Positions 10,664 through 19,004 of a DNA stretch of 34,074 nucleotides are shown here, piece after piece; the first letter of the stretch is position 1, and each line of letters opens with the position of its first letter. Origin of the DNA: Planctomycetota bacterium (GTDB lineage Bacteria > Planctomycetota > UBA8108 > UBA1146 > JAKEFC01); the NCBI GenBank assembly GCA_022616235.1, contig JAKEFC010000215.1, positions 1 through 34,074 of the forward strand, in the 5' to 3' direction. Under the pieces are notes generated by a model, which was not told where the DNA came from, made no database searches, and was given only the letters and a program-made list of their open reading frames with translations. The position numbers were made by a program, and so were the translations under genes.

Positions 10664-11866
10664 TCAGCGCCCAACGCGCGCCGGATAGATCACGAGCTGC
10701 TCGTGGCGGCGCGGGTTTTCGAGCGGCGCGAGGAACGGGATTCGATGAAGTCCGATGCCGAGCACGATCCCGATCGACGCGAGCGACGTGAGCAGCGATG
10801 AGCCGCCGAAGCTGATGAAGGGCAGCGTGATGCCCGTCACGGGCGCGAGCCCGGTGGCGATGGCGAGATTCATGAGCGTTTGCGACGCGAGCTGAACGGT
10901 GATACCGATCGCGACGAGGCGTCCGAAGGGCTCCCGCGTGCGGTAGGCGATGCCTGCGCATGAGAGATAGAGCATCGCGAACAGCATCGTGACCAGGATC
11001 GTGCCGGCGAGCCCCCATTCCTCGCCGATGATTCCGAAGATGAAATCGTTGTGCTTTTCCGGCAGCCGGTTGCGGACGTTCTGCGGACCCTGCCCGAGCC
11101 CCTTCCCGAACAGGCCGCCCGAGCCGATCGCAATCAGAGACTGGTTCGGTTGGTAGGCTTCGTTCATCGCGTACTCGGGCGCTTTGCGGTCGAAGAAAGC
11201 GAGGATGCGATTCTTCTGGTAGCCGCGGAGCCCGACATCCGCGAACAATGCCGCGCACAAGACGAGGAGCGCGCACGCGACTCCCGCTCCCGCGTAGGAG
11301 GCGACCCGCTTCGTCGATGCGCCTCCGACCCACAGCATCGCGAGCAACACGGGGGGAAACGCGAGCGCGGTGCCGAGATCCGGCTGCGCGGCAATGAGGA
11401 GCGCTGGGATTCCGGTGATGAGTAGGGGACGCAAGTGCTCCCCGGCGTTCGCCGCACGCAGCGTCGGCTTCAGCGCGCGTGCGAGCAACAGGATCGTGAA
11501 GAGCTTCATCAATTCCGCGGGCTGCAGAGCGAATCCGGGAAGCTCGAACCAGGAGCTTGGCTTACCGCCGCCTCCTCCCAACTTGACGGCGAAGAGCGCG
11601 CAGAGGAGCGCGATGCCGAAGCCGTAGAGCGGGAGCGCCCACTCCTCGAGCGTGCGATAGCGCACGCCGACCAAGAATACGAACACGGCGAGGCCGATCG
11701 CCACGCGAATCAAGTGGCGCTCCGCGGTCGGACTCGGAAAGCCCTGCGCGCTCCCGCCGGTGGTGGAGTGGACGAAGAGGCAGCCGATCGCGAGCAGCGC
11801 GAAGAGCGCGATGATCAAGGTGAGGAACGGCAGGCGCCCGATCGATTGGAGCAAGAAGCGGTTCAT
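10664..11866 (-). CDS. rodA: RodA, SEDS peptidoglycan glycosyltransferase
   Basis: 400 aa integral membrane protein with about ten hydrophobic segments. It polymerises lipid II glycan strands during cell elongation in partnership with PBP2. The SEDS signature is clear: YQPNQSLIAIGSGGLFGKGL, LPEKHNDFIFGIIGEEWG, then a C-terminal TLPFISFGGSSLL. In the PEKH motif, Asn replaces the common Thr before the conserved Asp. The ATG at 11866 overlaps the stop codon of the PBP2 gene (ATGA), so the pair is translationally coupled. A longer open frame running upstream of this ATG is only a shadow of the PBP2 gene. Confidence 0.95.
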   Translation of the reverse strand: MNRFLLQSIGRLPFLTLIIALFALLAIGCLFVHSTTGGSAQGFPSPTAERHLIRVAIGLAVFVFLVGVRYRTLEEWALPLYGFGIALLCALFAVKLGGGGGKPSSWFELPGFALQPAELMKLFTILLLARALKPTLRAANAGEHLRPLLITGIPALLIAAQPDLGTALAFPPVLLAMLWVGGASTKRVASYAGAGVACALLVLCAALFADVGLRGYQKNRILAFFDRKAPEYAMNEAYQPNQSLIAIGSGGLFGKGLGQGPQNVRNRLPEKHNDFIFGIIGEEWGLAGTILVTMLFAMLYLSCAGIAYRTREPFGRLVAIGITVQLASQTLMNLAIATGLAPVTGITLPFISFGGSSLLTSLASIGIVLGIGLHRIPFLAPLENPRRHEQLVIYPARVGR

Positions 11867-14121
11867 CGCGCGTCGCTCCGCCGCTCCGAATCGAAGCGGT
11901 AGCCGCGCTCCGCTTCGAGCCACTCGAGCGCACGGGCGGCGATCGGCCCCGCGGCGTCGCCTCCGTGCAGGGACGTGTGCTCTACTTCGACGACGAACAC
12001 GATCTCGGGCGCCTTGACCGGAGCGAAGCCGGCGATCCAGGCCAGATTCGAAGTCGCGCCGTTCGAGGTCCACTCCGCGGTGCCGGTCTTCGCCGCGCAG
12101 GCGAAGTCGTGAAGGCCGATCGCCGAATCGCTCGCGGTGCCGTATTCCACGGCCTCCACCATCCCCGCAATCACCGCTTCGATCGAGTCCTCGCCGAAGT
12201 CCAGCCGCTCGGCATCCGCGCGCCGCTCCGCGACGAGGATCGACGGGACCGGCGCGGCGCCGCGGTTCGCGAGGGCGCAGAAGAAGCGGAAGAGCTGCAG
12301 CGGCGTGGCGGCGAAGCGACCCTGTCCGATGGCGGCGAGTTCCGGCCACGCCGCGGGCAGGATCCCCGCTCGTTCCCCGACCAGCTCGATGCCGGTGGGG
12401 GCGCCGAAGCCGTAGCCGGCGAGGATCCCTCGGATGCGATCGCTGCCGAGGCGCTTGCCGCCGAGGTGGTAGAAGAAACAATTGCAAGAGCGCGCGAGGG
12501 CCTCCGAGACTTCCAGCGTGAGCGGCAGGCGCGCGTTGTGGTTGTTGCAGCGAAGTTGGGTGGGAAAGCGCGGATCGTAGACACCGTTGCACGTGTAAGG
12601 CGTGCCGCGCTCGATGACTCCCGCGTCCAGGGCGCCGAGGGCGAATACGACCTTGATCGTGGAACCGGGGGGAAGCTCGGCTTGCGCGGGGCGGTTGAGG
12701 AGCGGCGAGAGGTGGCGGATCGCCTCGAAGCGCTCCCAGTCGCGATGCAACGTCGCGGGGTCGTAGCCGGGCACCGTGATCCACGCGAAGATCTCGCCCG
12801 TCTCCGGCACGCCGACGAGCATGCTGCCGGCGACCACACCTTGTTCCGCGAACACGCCGTGCAGGTACTCGGAAAACGCGAGATCGATGGAGAGCGTCAC
12901 ATCCTGCCCGGGGATCGGAGCCTCGCCGTCGCGAGGCACGCCGACCGGAACCTCGAAAGCATCGAGTTCCTGCTGTACTGCGCCCGCGATTCCGTGCAGC
13001 CGCGCTTCGAATGCGGCTTCGACGCCGCGTGCTCCGATGTAGTCGCCCCAGAGATAACCTTCGCCGCGCAGGTCTCGAAAGGTGTAGAGGTCGCGAAGGC
13101 GCGGCAGATCCCGCGACCCGCCGCGCCTTTCATCGAGGATGATCAATGCCGCGGCGGCGGCTTCCGCGCCCTGCGCGGCGGCGGCTTCCGCACGCTCCTC
13201 CTCCGCTTCGACCCTGCGCGCGACGGGCTCCACGAATCCGACGAGGTTGCCGATCGCCTCCGTGCGCCGGTATTCTCGCCGCAGCGACTCTCGCACGCGG
13301 ATTCCCGGATACCGCTCCGGGTGGCTGACGACGTCGGCGACGAGATCGAAAGGAATCGCGCCGGGGCGGAGAGCGGCGGGAAGCTCCAGGAGGAGATCGC
13401 GCTTCATGTCGAGGGCGCGCTGGCGCGCGTCGCGATCGGTCAAGGCGCGGGCGCGGGAGAGGCGCGCCGCAATGCCGGTTGGAGCGCCGCGCGCCGGCGG
13501 GGCGCCGCCGAACAGGGAGCCGGCCGGAAGAGCGAGTCTGCGCTCGATGCGCCGCGTCCCCGCCTCGCCGGCGTAGAGGACATCGGGCTCGATCCAGATG
13601 GTTCCTCCCTCCTGGTCCACCGCGACCGAGATCCCCGGAACGCGGCCGTAGCTCGGCAGTTTCTTGAGCCAGCGCGCCAAGTGATGCGCGAGCGGCGGCT
13701 CGAGTTCGGAGATCCAGGGGTGGGGCGGGATCGAGACTCCGCTGCCCAAGCGCTCGCGGTAGAGGCCGCGCAAGCGATCGAGGGATTCTTCGAGGAGGGC
13801 GGCGGGGAAGTCGCGGGCGAGCCCGCCGTCCCAGGCGCGGATGGCGCGAGCGATTTGCGCGGCGACGCGGCCCACGTCATCGATGCCGCCCAGCGTATAG
13901 ACAAAGAAGTGTTGCGGGAGGTCCTGCGCGAGCACTTCCCCGGCGCGCGCGAGGATGTGCCCGCGCGGGGCGGGCAGGTAGCGCAATGGACAGCGGTGCG
14001 TCTCTTCGCGCGCCGCGTATTCGTGCCACTGGAAGCCTTGCAGCCACGTCAAGCGGAGCGCGATGGCGCTGAACCCGAAGAGAAGGCCCGCGATGAGCCA
14101 GACGATACGGCTGCGCGCCAA
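11863..14121 (-). CDS. mrdA: Penicillin-binding protein 2, elongasome transpeptidase
   Basis: 752 aa. Cross-links peptidoglycan during elongation, anchored in the inner membrane. A single N-terminal helix (IVWLIAGLLFGFSAIALRL) is followed by a pedestal domain and the transpeptidase, with SxxK in PPGSTIKVV, SxN in ARSCNCFFYHLG and KTG in AAKTGTAEW. The TTG at 14121 is taken as start because GGAGGGG sits seven bases upstream; the frame stays open another 66 nt to a TTG without an SD. It is longer than the typical 600-650 residues: the pedestal carries an alanine/glutamate-rich stretch (around residues 310-330) and other insertions. Its place between mreD and rodA identifies it as the elongation PBP rather than FtsI. 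Confidence 0.93.
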   Translation of the reverse strand: MARSRIVWLIAGLLFGFSAIALRLTWLQGFQWHEYAAREETHRCPLRYLPAPRGHILARAGEVLAQDLPQHFFVYTLGGIDDVGRVAAQIARAIRAWDGGLARDFPAALLEESLDRLRGLYRERLGSGVSIPPHPWISELEPPLAHHLARWLKKLPSYGRVPGISVAVDQEGGTIWIEPDVLYAGEAGTRRIERRLALPAGSLFGGAPPARGAPTGIAARLSRARALTDRDARQRALDMKRDLLLELPAALRPGAIPFDLVADVVSHPERYPGIRVRESLRREYRRTEAIGNLVGFVEPVARRVEAEEERAEAAAAQGAEAAAAALIILDERRGGSRDLPRLRDLYTFRDLRGEGYLWGDYIGARGVEAAFEARLHGIAGAVQQELDAFEVPVGVPRDGEAPIPGQDVTLSIDLAFSEYLHGVFAEQGVVAGSMLVGVPETGEIFAWITVPGYDPATLHRDWERFEAIRHLSPLLNRPAQAELPPGSTIKVVFALGALDAGVIERGTPYTCNGVYDPRFPTQLRCNNHNARLPLTLEVSEALARSCNCFFYHLGGKRLGSDRIRGILAGYGFGAPTGIELVGERAGILPAAWPELAAIGQGRFAATPLQLFRFFCALANRGAAPVPSILVAERRADAERLDFGEDSIEAVIAGMVEAVEYGTASDSAIGLHDFACAAKTGTAEWTSNGATSNLAWIAGFAPVKAPEIVFVVEVEHTSLHGGDAAGPIAARALEWLEAERGYRFDSERRSDAR

Positions 14122-14131
14122 TCGATCCCCT

Positions 14132-14174
14132 CCATGCCGTTCGAAGCATGCCTTTCGAAGCGGGCCGTTCCGAA
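14132..14174 (-). repeat. Three degenerate 14-15 bp repeats upstream of PBP2
   Basis: On the minus strand TTCGGAACGGCCCGC, TTCGAAAGGCATGC and TTCGAACGGCATGG lie head to tail immediately before the PBP2 ribosome site. The first overlaps a 21-nt palindrome (14161-14181) with ten-base arms around a single C. The cluster could be an operator or an RNA structure controlling PBP2-RodA. Only the repeat pattern is observed. Confidence 0.5.
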
Positions 14175-14251
14175 CGGCCCGCGGCAACGCGCGCGGCTTC
14201 CCCTGGCAATACCTTGCAGCCTACCCCGCCGGCGCAGGCGGGCGCCGCCGG

Positions 14252-14737
14252 CTACAACGGGTAGCGCACGCTCCGGAGCAGCGGTTTCGCCGCGTCCAGT
14301 ATAGGAAAGAGGAGGAGTGCGCTCAAGGAAGCGAGGACTCCGCCCCAAGCCGCGCTGCGTGCGAGCGTGAAGGAGATCGCGAAACTGGACATCCACGCTT
14401 CGATGAGGATCGCGGTGAAGGAGAGCAGAGCGAGCGATGCCGTGCGCGCATAGAAAGAGCGCAGATGCACGAAGGTCCTCGCGCCGAGCATCAACTCCGC
14501 GGCGGAGGCGAGAGGGAGCCATGGGATGAGGAGCGAAACGTCGTCATCCCAAGCGCGATACAACGCGACGAACAGCACGGCGAGGTGTATGCGCGGGCGC
14601 CGGTCGGAGATCGCCAGCCATAGGATGACGAGCAGCGGGAAATCGATAGAAGCGACTCCGAGTGCCAGCGCCGGGCGGTAGACCCAGTCGGTGGCCACGC
14701 CGAGGAAGAGCACGAGGACGAGCCAGAGCGGCTTCAT
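14252..14737 (-). CDS. mreD: MreD-like membrane protein
   Basis: 161 aa and strongly hydrophobic, with about five predicted membrane helices (from KPLWLVLVLFLGVATDWVY onward). MreD is poorly conserved, so the call rests on size, hydrophobicity and position between mreC and the PBP2 gene. It helps link cytoplasmic MreB to the periplasmic cell wall machinery. The ATG at 14737 overlaps the mreC stop codon (ATGA), so the two are coupled. A 130-bp gap with repeats separates it from the PBP2 gene. Confidence 0.75.
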   Translation of the reverse strand: MKPLWLVLVLFLGVATDWVYRPALALGVASIDFPLLVILWLAISDRRPRIHLAVLFVALYRAWDDDVSLLIPWLPLASAAELMLGARTFVHLRSFYARTASLALLSFTAILIEAWMSSFAISFTLARSAAWGGVLASLSALLLFPILDAAKPLLRSVRYPL

Positions 14738-15450
14738 GGCGTGCGATCCATTGCGGAAGTGGGCGCGCGCAGGACGAGCACCTGGTCAAAGAGGCGCGGT
14801 TCGCACGCGGTCGCGATACGCGATGAGAAGATTCCCCCATCCGGCTCGATCACGGTGCCGATCACGATTCCGCGGGGGAGAACGCCGTCCCCTCCCGCGG
14901 TGACGAGGAGCGCCCCCTCTTCCAGGCGAAATAGGGAGGCACGAACCTCGCTATGCAGCTCGCCAGGGCCCGGTCCGCCGCCCACGACCCCCTCCCCATC
15001 CCCGGCGGAGAGCCTGTAGCGCACGCGAAACGCGGGATCGTCGACCAGGATCACGGACGCGGATTCCTCTCCGGCTTCGTGGACGTAGCCGGTGAGTCCG
15101 CAATCGGAGATCACCCCCTGGCCTGCGGTTACGCCGTGCGCCGTGCCGGCGTCGATCGTCGCGAAACGGCGGCGCGGCGACGCGCTGCCCATGCCGATGA
15201 TCGTGGCAGTCAAGCCGGCGTAGCCGTCGAGCCTCTGCGGCGAGTAGGCGCCGAGGAGCGCGATCTGCTCTCGGAACGCGTTGTTCTCCGCGCGCAGCGT
15301 CTCGTTTTCTTGGCGGAGGAGCGCCGACTCATCGATGTCGGGTTGGGGGCGCTCCGACCCCCGAGGCAAGAGCAGACCGGCCGCCAAGAGGAGCGCCCAG
15401 GCGCCCAGCGCGATGAATGCGTTTCTCTGCCGTTCCCTCGCCACGCGCAC
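14734..15450 (-). CDS. mreC: Rod shape-determining protein MreC
   Basis: 238 aa. One N-terminal membrane helix (AFIALGAWALLLAAGLLLP, about 11-29) is followed by a short coiled coil (ESALLRQENETLRAENNAF, about 40-60) and beta-barrel domains with the MreC-like patterns GVTAGQGVISDCGLTGYV and VTAGGDGVLPRGIVIGTV. It scaffolds the elongasome in the periplasm. The start is the GTG at 15450, without a clear SD; no ATG fits. It is about 40 residues shorter than many homologues. It lies about 100 bp after mreB and overlaps mreD. Confidence 0.9.
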   Translation of the reverse strand: MRVARERQRNAFIALGAWALLLAAGLLLPRGSERPQPDIDESALLRQENETLRAENNAFREQIALLGAYSPQRLDGYAGLTATIIGMGSASPRRRFATIDAGTAHGVTAGQGVISDCGLTGYVHEAGEESASVILVDDPAFRVRYRLSAGDGEGVVGGGPGPGELHSEVRASLFRLEEGALLVTAGGDGVLPRGIVIGTVIEPDGGIFSSRIATACEPRLFDQVLVLRAPTSAMDRTP

Positions 15451-15549
15451 CGTTCACGCGAATCGGGGCGGCCGCGCCCTCGGTCGTGAACGAGCGGCGC
15501 GTTCGCGGGACTCGCTAGCTTTCCCCAGGTTCCCCGCGGCAGCTACGTC

Positions 15550-16704
15550 CTAATAGTCGTCGTCGATCGTGTCCAGGACCGAGGAATACTGGTCCAGCTT
15601 TTCGAGGAATACCTCGGTGCCGCGCGCGACGCAAGTCATCGGGTCATCGGCGACGCGAACCGGCAATCCGGTCGCTTCGCGGAGGAGTTGGTCGATGCCG
15701 CGCAAGAGAACGCCGCCCCCGCAGAGCACCATGCCGCGCTCGACGAGGTCCGCGGAGAGTTCTGGCGCCGTTTTCTCGAGGGTCTCCTTGACCCCTTCCA
15801 CGATGGTGTTCACGGGCTCGCGCAGACCCTCCCGGATCTCCTCGCTCGTGATCGTGACCGAGCGCGGCAGCCCGCCGATCAGATCGCGCCCGCGCACTTC
15901 CATCGTCATCTCCTGTTTGAGCGGGTAGGCGGAGCCGATCTCGATCTTCACGCGCTCCGCCGTGAGGTCTCCGAGCAGGATGTTGTAGGTCTTCTTCATG
16001 TATTGAATGATCGCCTCGTCCATGTGATCCCCGGCGACGCGGAGCGAAACGGAAGTGACGACGTCGGCGAGAGAGAGCACTGCGATCTCCGTGGTGCCGC
16101 CGCCGATGTCGACCACCATGTTCGCGACCGGCGACTCGATCGGCAGGCCGATGCCGAGGCCGGCCGCGCGCGGCTCCTCCACGAGATAGACCTTGCGCGC
16201 CCCGGCGCGTTCCGCGGAGTTGTAGACGGCGCGCTTCTCGACCGCCGTGATGCCGCTCGGTATGGCGATGACCACGCGCGGGCTGAAGAACCGCTTCCTG
16301 TTGTGCACCTTGGTAATGAAATAATTGAGCAGCGCTTCCGTGACGTCGAAGTCGGCGATCACTCCATGCTTGAGCGGGCGAATCGATTCGATGGAGCCCG
16401 GCGTGCGGCCGATCATCTCCTTGGCGACGCGTCCGACCGCGTTGCCGTTCAAGAGCACCTGATTGGTCCCAGCGCGCACGGCGACGACGGAGGGTTCGTT
16501 CAATACGATCCCCTTGCCGCGCACGCAGACGAGCGTGTTGGCGGTGCCGAGATCGATTCCCATGTCCGTGGAAAAGAGACCGAATGCGCGGTCGATGATG
16601 TTGAAGAGTGGAATCGTGTATGCGAGCAACGATGACCGTCCAGCGTACTTCGACGATGCGATGCCCACGGCGCGATGGGCGGCGCCAGAGCGAGTGCGAC
16701 GCAT
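15550..16704 (-). CDS. mreB: MreB, bacterial actin for cell shape
   Basis: Membrane-bound actin filament that organises lateral wall growth. Actin-fold motifs: phosphate 1 IDLGTANTLV, connecting region VVIAIPSGITAVEKRA, phosphate 2 VVDIGGGTTEIAVLSL, adenosine motif CGGGVLLRGID. 384 aa from the ATG at 16704, but the first 25 residues are unlike the family. A TTG at 16629 (start of LLAYTIPLFNIIDRAFGLFS) gives the more typical length, about 359 aa, and the hydrophobic N-terminus could be the membrane-binding helix. Neither start has a strong SD. A TATAAT box lies 84 nt before the ATG. First gene of the mreBCD-PBP2-rodA cluster. Confidence 0.97.
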   Translation of the reverse strand: MRRTRSGAAHRAVGIASSKYAGRSSLLAYTIPLFNIIDRAFGLFSTDMGIDLGTANTLVCVRGKGIVLNEPSVVAVRAGTNQVLLNGNAVGRVAKEMIGRTPGSIESIRPLKHGVIADFDVTEALLNYFITKVHNRKRFFSPRVVIAIPSGITAVEKRAVYNSAERAGARKVYLVEEPRAAGLGIGLPIESPVANMVVDIGGGTTEIAVLSLADVVTSVSLRVAGDHMDEAIIQYMKKTYNILLGDLTAERVKIEIGSAYPLKQEMTMEVRGRDLIGGLPRSVTITSEEIREGLREPVNTIVEGVKETLEKTAPELSADLVERGMVLCGGGVLLRGIDQLLREATGLPVRVADDPMTCVARGTEVFLEKLDQYSSVLDTIDDDY

Positions 16705-16787
16705 CCCGAGATTTGCGTATGAGGTCCCGACCGCTGGGGGACCGTCCCCCTGGAATTCCCCGACCAGTCCGATGCGGAGAGCGGCGC

Positions 16788-16816
16788 ATTATAGCCACGT
16801 TTTTGCCGCGGCCGAA
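16788..16816 (-). promoter_or_regulatory. Candidate promoter for mreB
   Basis: On the minus strand a perfect TATAAT (16793-16788) is followed by a GC-rich discriminator GCGCC. The -35 region is poor (TTCGGC at 17-nt spacing). The box lies 84 nt upstream of the mreB ATG. The same TATAATnCGCC arrangement recurs at two other minus-strand sites in this window. Confidence 0.5.
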
Positions 16817-16896
16817 AGGCTTCGCGCGAGATGAGCGAAGGAGATGGACGGGGCAGGCGCGCGGCGTCGCGACAAGCGTCGAGCCTGCCGCCGCTT

Positions 16897-17078
16897 AGAG
16901 CCTGTCCAAGAATCCGCTCCGTTGGCCAGTGACCTGAGCCAATTGGGGTCGAGCGAGAGGTGCGCTCACAAGGAGAACCCAAGAGCCGTAATGATGGAAG
17001 ATTACGGCGATGAGGTTCGACGCCGTGGGCGCGCCTCGCAGCCGACCGAAGCCAGGAGAGGTCTTTTGGATAGGCTCC
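16897..17078. mobile_element. 182-nt MITE-like or REP-like element with inverted ends
   Basis: The 24-nt ends (16897-16920 and 17055-17078) are inverted copies matching at 18 of 24 positions; both begin GAGCCT, then TCCAA. Inside is a perfect 8-bp stem (GCCGTAAT, 16985-16992, with ATTACGGC, 17001-17008). A 28-nt block at 17029-17056 recurs exactly at 22632-22659, beside rho. No open reading frame of note lies inside, so it is non-autonomous at best. It could equally be a REP-type sequence or a structured RNA. Confidence 0.5.
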
Positions 17079-17148
17079 TAGTGAGCGACGCGCCTTCCTA
17101 GTTCGAGGAATGGAGCCTCGCGCGGGCACGCAGCGATCCCGAGATGAC

Positions 17149-17195
17149 AGCAGGGGCCGGAAAGTGCGCTGCGCGCGCACCTTCTGGCCCCTGTT
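17149..17195 (-). terminator. Strong hairpin after the coiled-coil operon
   Basis: CAGGGGCC (17151-17158) pairs with GGCCCCTG (17186-17193). Inside it GAA pairs with TTC and GTGCGC with GCGCAC, around a five-base loop. The hairpin lies about 18 nt past the stop of the minus-strand 66-aa gene. No T-run follows, so it may be a non-canonical terminator or an mRNA 3'-end stabiliser. Confidence 0.5.
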
Positions 17196-17212
17196 CAGTA
17201 GGCTCGCTGCTC

Positions 17213-17413
17213 CTACTCCTTGACCTTGACGTGGGGTGCGAGCATTTTCGCGGAATAGACCTTGCCTGCATCCAAGATGTGATCGTCGTGCTTCAACTCC
17301 CGCAGCTCGAGGATGTTGAAGGTGATCGCCCCGATCAGGCAGAGCGCCGAGATCGCGAGGAGGCTCGTCGCCAGCGGGCTCGAAGGCTTTTTCTCGATGA
17401 TGTCCTGACTCAT
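17213..17413 (-). CDS. Small one-helix membrane protein
   Basis: 66 aa. A charged N-terminus (MSQDIIEKKPSSP) precedes one membrane helix (LATSLLAISALCLIGAITFNIL, about 14-35) and a short polar tail. AAGGAGG lies six bases before the ATG and overlaps the stop codon of the preceding gene, which ends only nine bases upstream; this is strong evidence that the small frame is real and co-translated. I recognise no family. The likely role is as a membrane partner of the upstream coiled-coil protein, which is inference from coupling only. Confidence 0.8.
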   Translation of the reverse strand: MSQDIIEKKPSSPLATSLLAISALCLIGAITFNILELRELKHDDHILDAGKVYSAKMLAPHVKVKE

Positions 17414-17422
17414 GGTGCCTCC

Positions 17423-18289
17423 TTAGTGGGACAGCCGAGTGGTGGCTTTGTCGCCGGTTTGCACCGGACCGCCTTGGAGGAAGACCACCTTGGCAGCCGA
17501 AAGGTCGGTCGTCACGCGCTCCACCTTGGCCTTGGCGACGAAGACATCGCCCCGGTAGATGGTGAGTTCGTGCCCTTCCTTGATCCCATCCTCGTCGCCG
17601 CAGGAGAGGATGACCACACTCGCATCATCCGGGCTCACCTTTACGACCTGCGCATCGATCGCCGGAGGGGGCTCGCTGACGATCAGATCGCCCATGCCGG
17701 CGCCCCAACGCTGTTTGGCGCGCTCGATGATCTCGATGGCGCCGTCGCGGTCGCGGGTGACCTCGGCGAGCTGCTTCTGGGTGTCGCCGAGCTGCTTCGC
17801 CGTCTGATTGAAATCGAGGGTGATGCGGGTCGCGGATTGCGTCGCCGCGATCGCTTCCTTCACCGCCGCGTCCGTCTGTTGGCGCAGCTCGTCGTTACGC
17901 TTCGTGAGGGCGTCCCGCTCTGCCGCGATCGCTTCGAGCGTGCGGGCGTTTTTCTCGTTCGTCGCCAGCTCGCGGTCATAGTTGGACTTGAGCGTTCGAT
18001 GTTCCAGATCCAACTGTTCTTTTGCGCTAGTGAGTGCGGCGTTTTGCACTTTCAGGTCATCGCGATGGCGCTCGAGCCCAGCCTTATCGGTCTCGAGGCT
18101 CGCGATCGACGAGTCGCGCTCGCGGATCGTTTCGGTGTATTTCGCAACCGCCTTGGACCACGCCTCAGACATGGTTTCGATTTCCGTTTTGTACGGCTTG
18201 CGCGTGCTGAAGAGGGCGGCGGACGATGCGAGGAAGCTCACGGACAAGAACAAGACGAACACGACGAACACCTTTGCCAGCGGACTCAT
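17423..18289 (-). CDS. Membrane-anchored coiled-coil protein with C-terminal beta domain
   Basis: 288 aa from the ATG at 18289, chosen because GGGAGGAG lies about six bases upstream; a longer frame begins 57 nt earlier without such a site. One N-terminal membrane helix (VFVVFVLFLSVSFLASSAALF, about 7-27) precedes a long heptad-rich coiled coil (about 40-190). The C-terminal domain (about 200-288) is predicted beta-rich (DAQVVKVSPDDASVVILSCG, GIKEGHELTIYRGDVFVAKA, GPVQTGDKATTRL), a pattern seen in secreted or envelope beta-barrel modules. Topology suggests a periplasmic coiled coil. No specific family or function recognised. Two-gene unit with the 66-aa protein; a strong promoter lies about 480 nt upstream. 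Confidence 0.9.
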   Translation of the reverse strand: MSPLAKVFVVFVLFLSVSFLASSAALFSTRKPYKTEIETMSEAWSKAVAKYTETIRERDSSIASLETDKAGLERHRDDLKVQNAALTSAKEQLDLEHRTLKSNYDRELATNEKNARTLEAIAAERDALTKRNDELRQQTDAAVKEAIAATQSATRITLDFNQTAKQLGDTQKQLAEVTRDRDGAIEIIERAKQRWGAGMGDLIVSEPPPAIDAQVVKVSPDDASVVILSCGDEDGIKEGHELTIYRGDVFVAKAKVERVTTDLSAAKVVFLQGGPVQTGDKATTRLSH

Positions 18290-18771
18290 GCCGGTTCTCC
18301 TCCCTTCCGAGGGGACGACGGAGCGCTCGTGTTCCGGAGCACCCACGAATCGTGAAAGCGACTAGGCGGTTCTATTCTCGAATCTCAGGACTGCCCATGA
18401 CGCGGGCAGCGATCGTTTGTCGAGGTGCAATTTCGATTGCAATGCTCTCGGCGCGGGACGCCAACCCCATTGGCGCTGATGCCCCCGTGCCCAAGTTCAT
18501 TGCAAGCGCCAGGTGGCGACTTACGGCGCACACGACGGACAATGGCTCTTGCGCAAGGCGATGGTACTCGGCGCTGTTGCTCGGCGACGTCTCTAAACGT
18601 TCCTGAACTGGATCGAAGCATCGCGTAGCGCCACTAGCGCCGATGCACGCGGCGATTGCCGCCAACTATCGCCAACCGCGCACGACCGACTTCCGCGATT
18701 GCACTTTCGCGCGTTGCTCTTGGAAACGGTCCTGCGACTTCTTTCCGAGGCAACAGTTGGCGAGTGGGGCG
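18290..18771 (-). other. Untranslated leader or unassigned region upstream of the coiled-coil operon
   Basis: If the promoter at 18772-18799 drives the coiled-coil operon, about 475 nt here would be transcribed but not translated. A 97-codon frame (18372-18665, minus) exists, but its third-position GC is only about 60 percent, well below neighbouring genes, and it has no SD. The region could hold a non-coding RNA; I recognise no known RNA family. Confidence 0.35.
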
Positions 18772-18799
18772 ATTATACAGGGGGCCGAAGTCAGGTCAA
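18772..18799 (-). promoter_or_regulatory. Strong candidate sigma-70 promoter
   Basis: Minus strand TTGACC, a 16-nt spacer and a perfect TATAAT, followed by a GC-rich CGCCC discriminator. This is the best promoter match in the window. It reads toward the coiled-coil operon 480 nt away, through a region with no convincing gene. Confidence 0.65.
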
Positions 18800-19004
18800 C
18801 CGCGGGGCGCCGCCGGCTGACGACGCGCCGCAAGCGGCAGCGTCCGCACCGGCGATTTTCCTGCCGGCGGCAGTGTGGAGTCGGTCGAGCCGAATGGCTA
18901 CGATCGCGCCCTTTTCCGCGCGTCCTCCGGTCGAAGAGGCGCTCCGAGCAGGGCGCGGACCCGAAACGACCTCGAGCTGGCGCTGAAGGTGGAGGGGATC
19001 GGCA

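Noticed and set aside
10664-12784. 706-codon frame extending rodA upstream
   Set aside because: The extension reads PBP2 out of frame. The RodA ATG at 11866 with ATGA overlap is clearly the start.
11965-14304. 779-codon plus-strand frame
   Set aside because: Antisense shadow of the PBP2 gene; no SD, no domain, and the minus strand carries clear SxxK, SxN and KTG motifs.
18372-18665. 97-codon minus-strand frame as a real gene
   Set aside because: Third-position GC is well below that of neighbouring genes, there is no ribosome site, and no motif is visible. Kept only as part of an unexplained leader.
18800-19004. FMN riboswitch upstream of riboflavin synthase
   Set aside because: The conserved RFN sequence blocks are not visible in the region before the TTG start.
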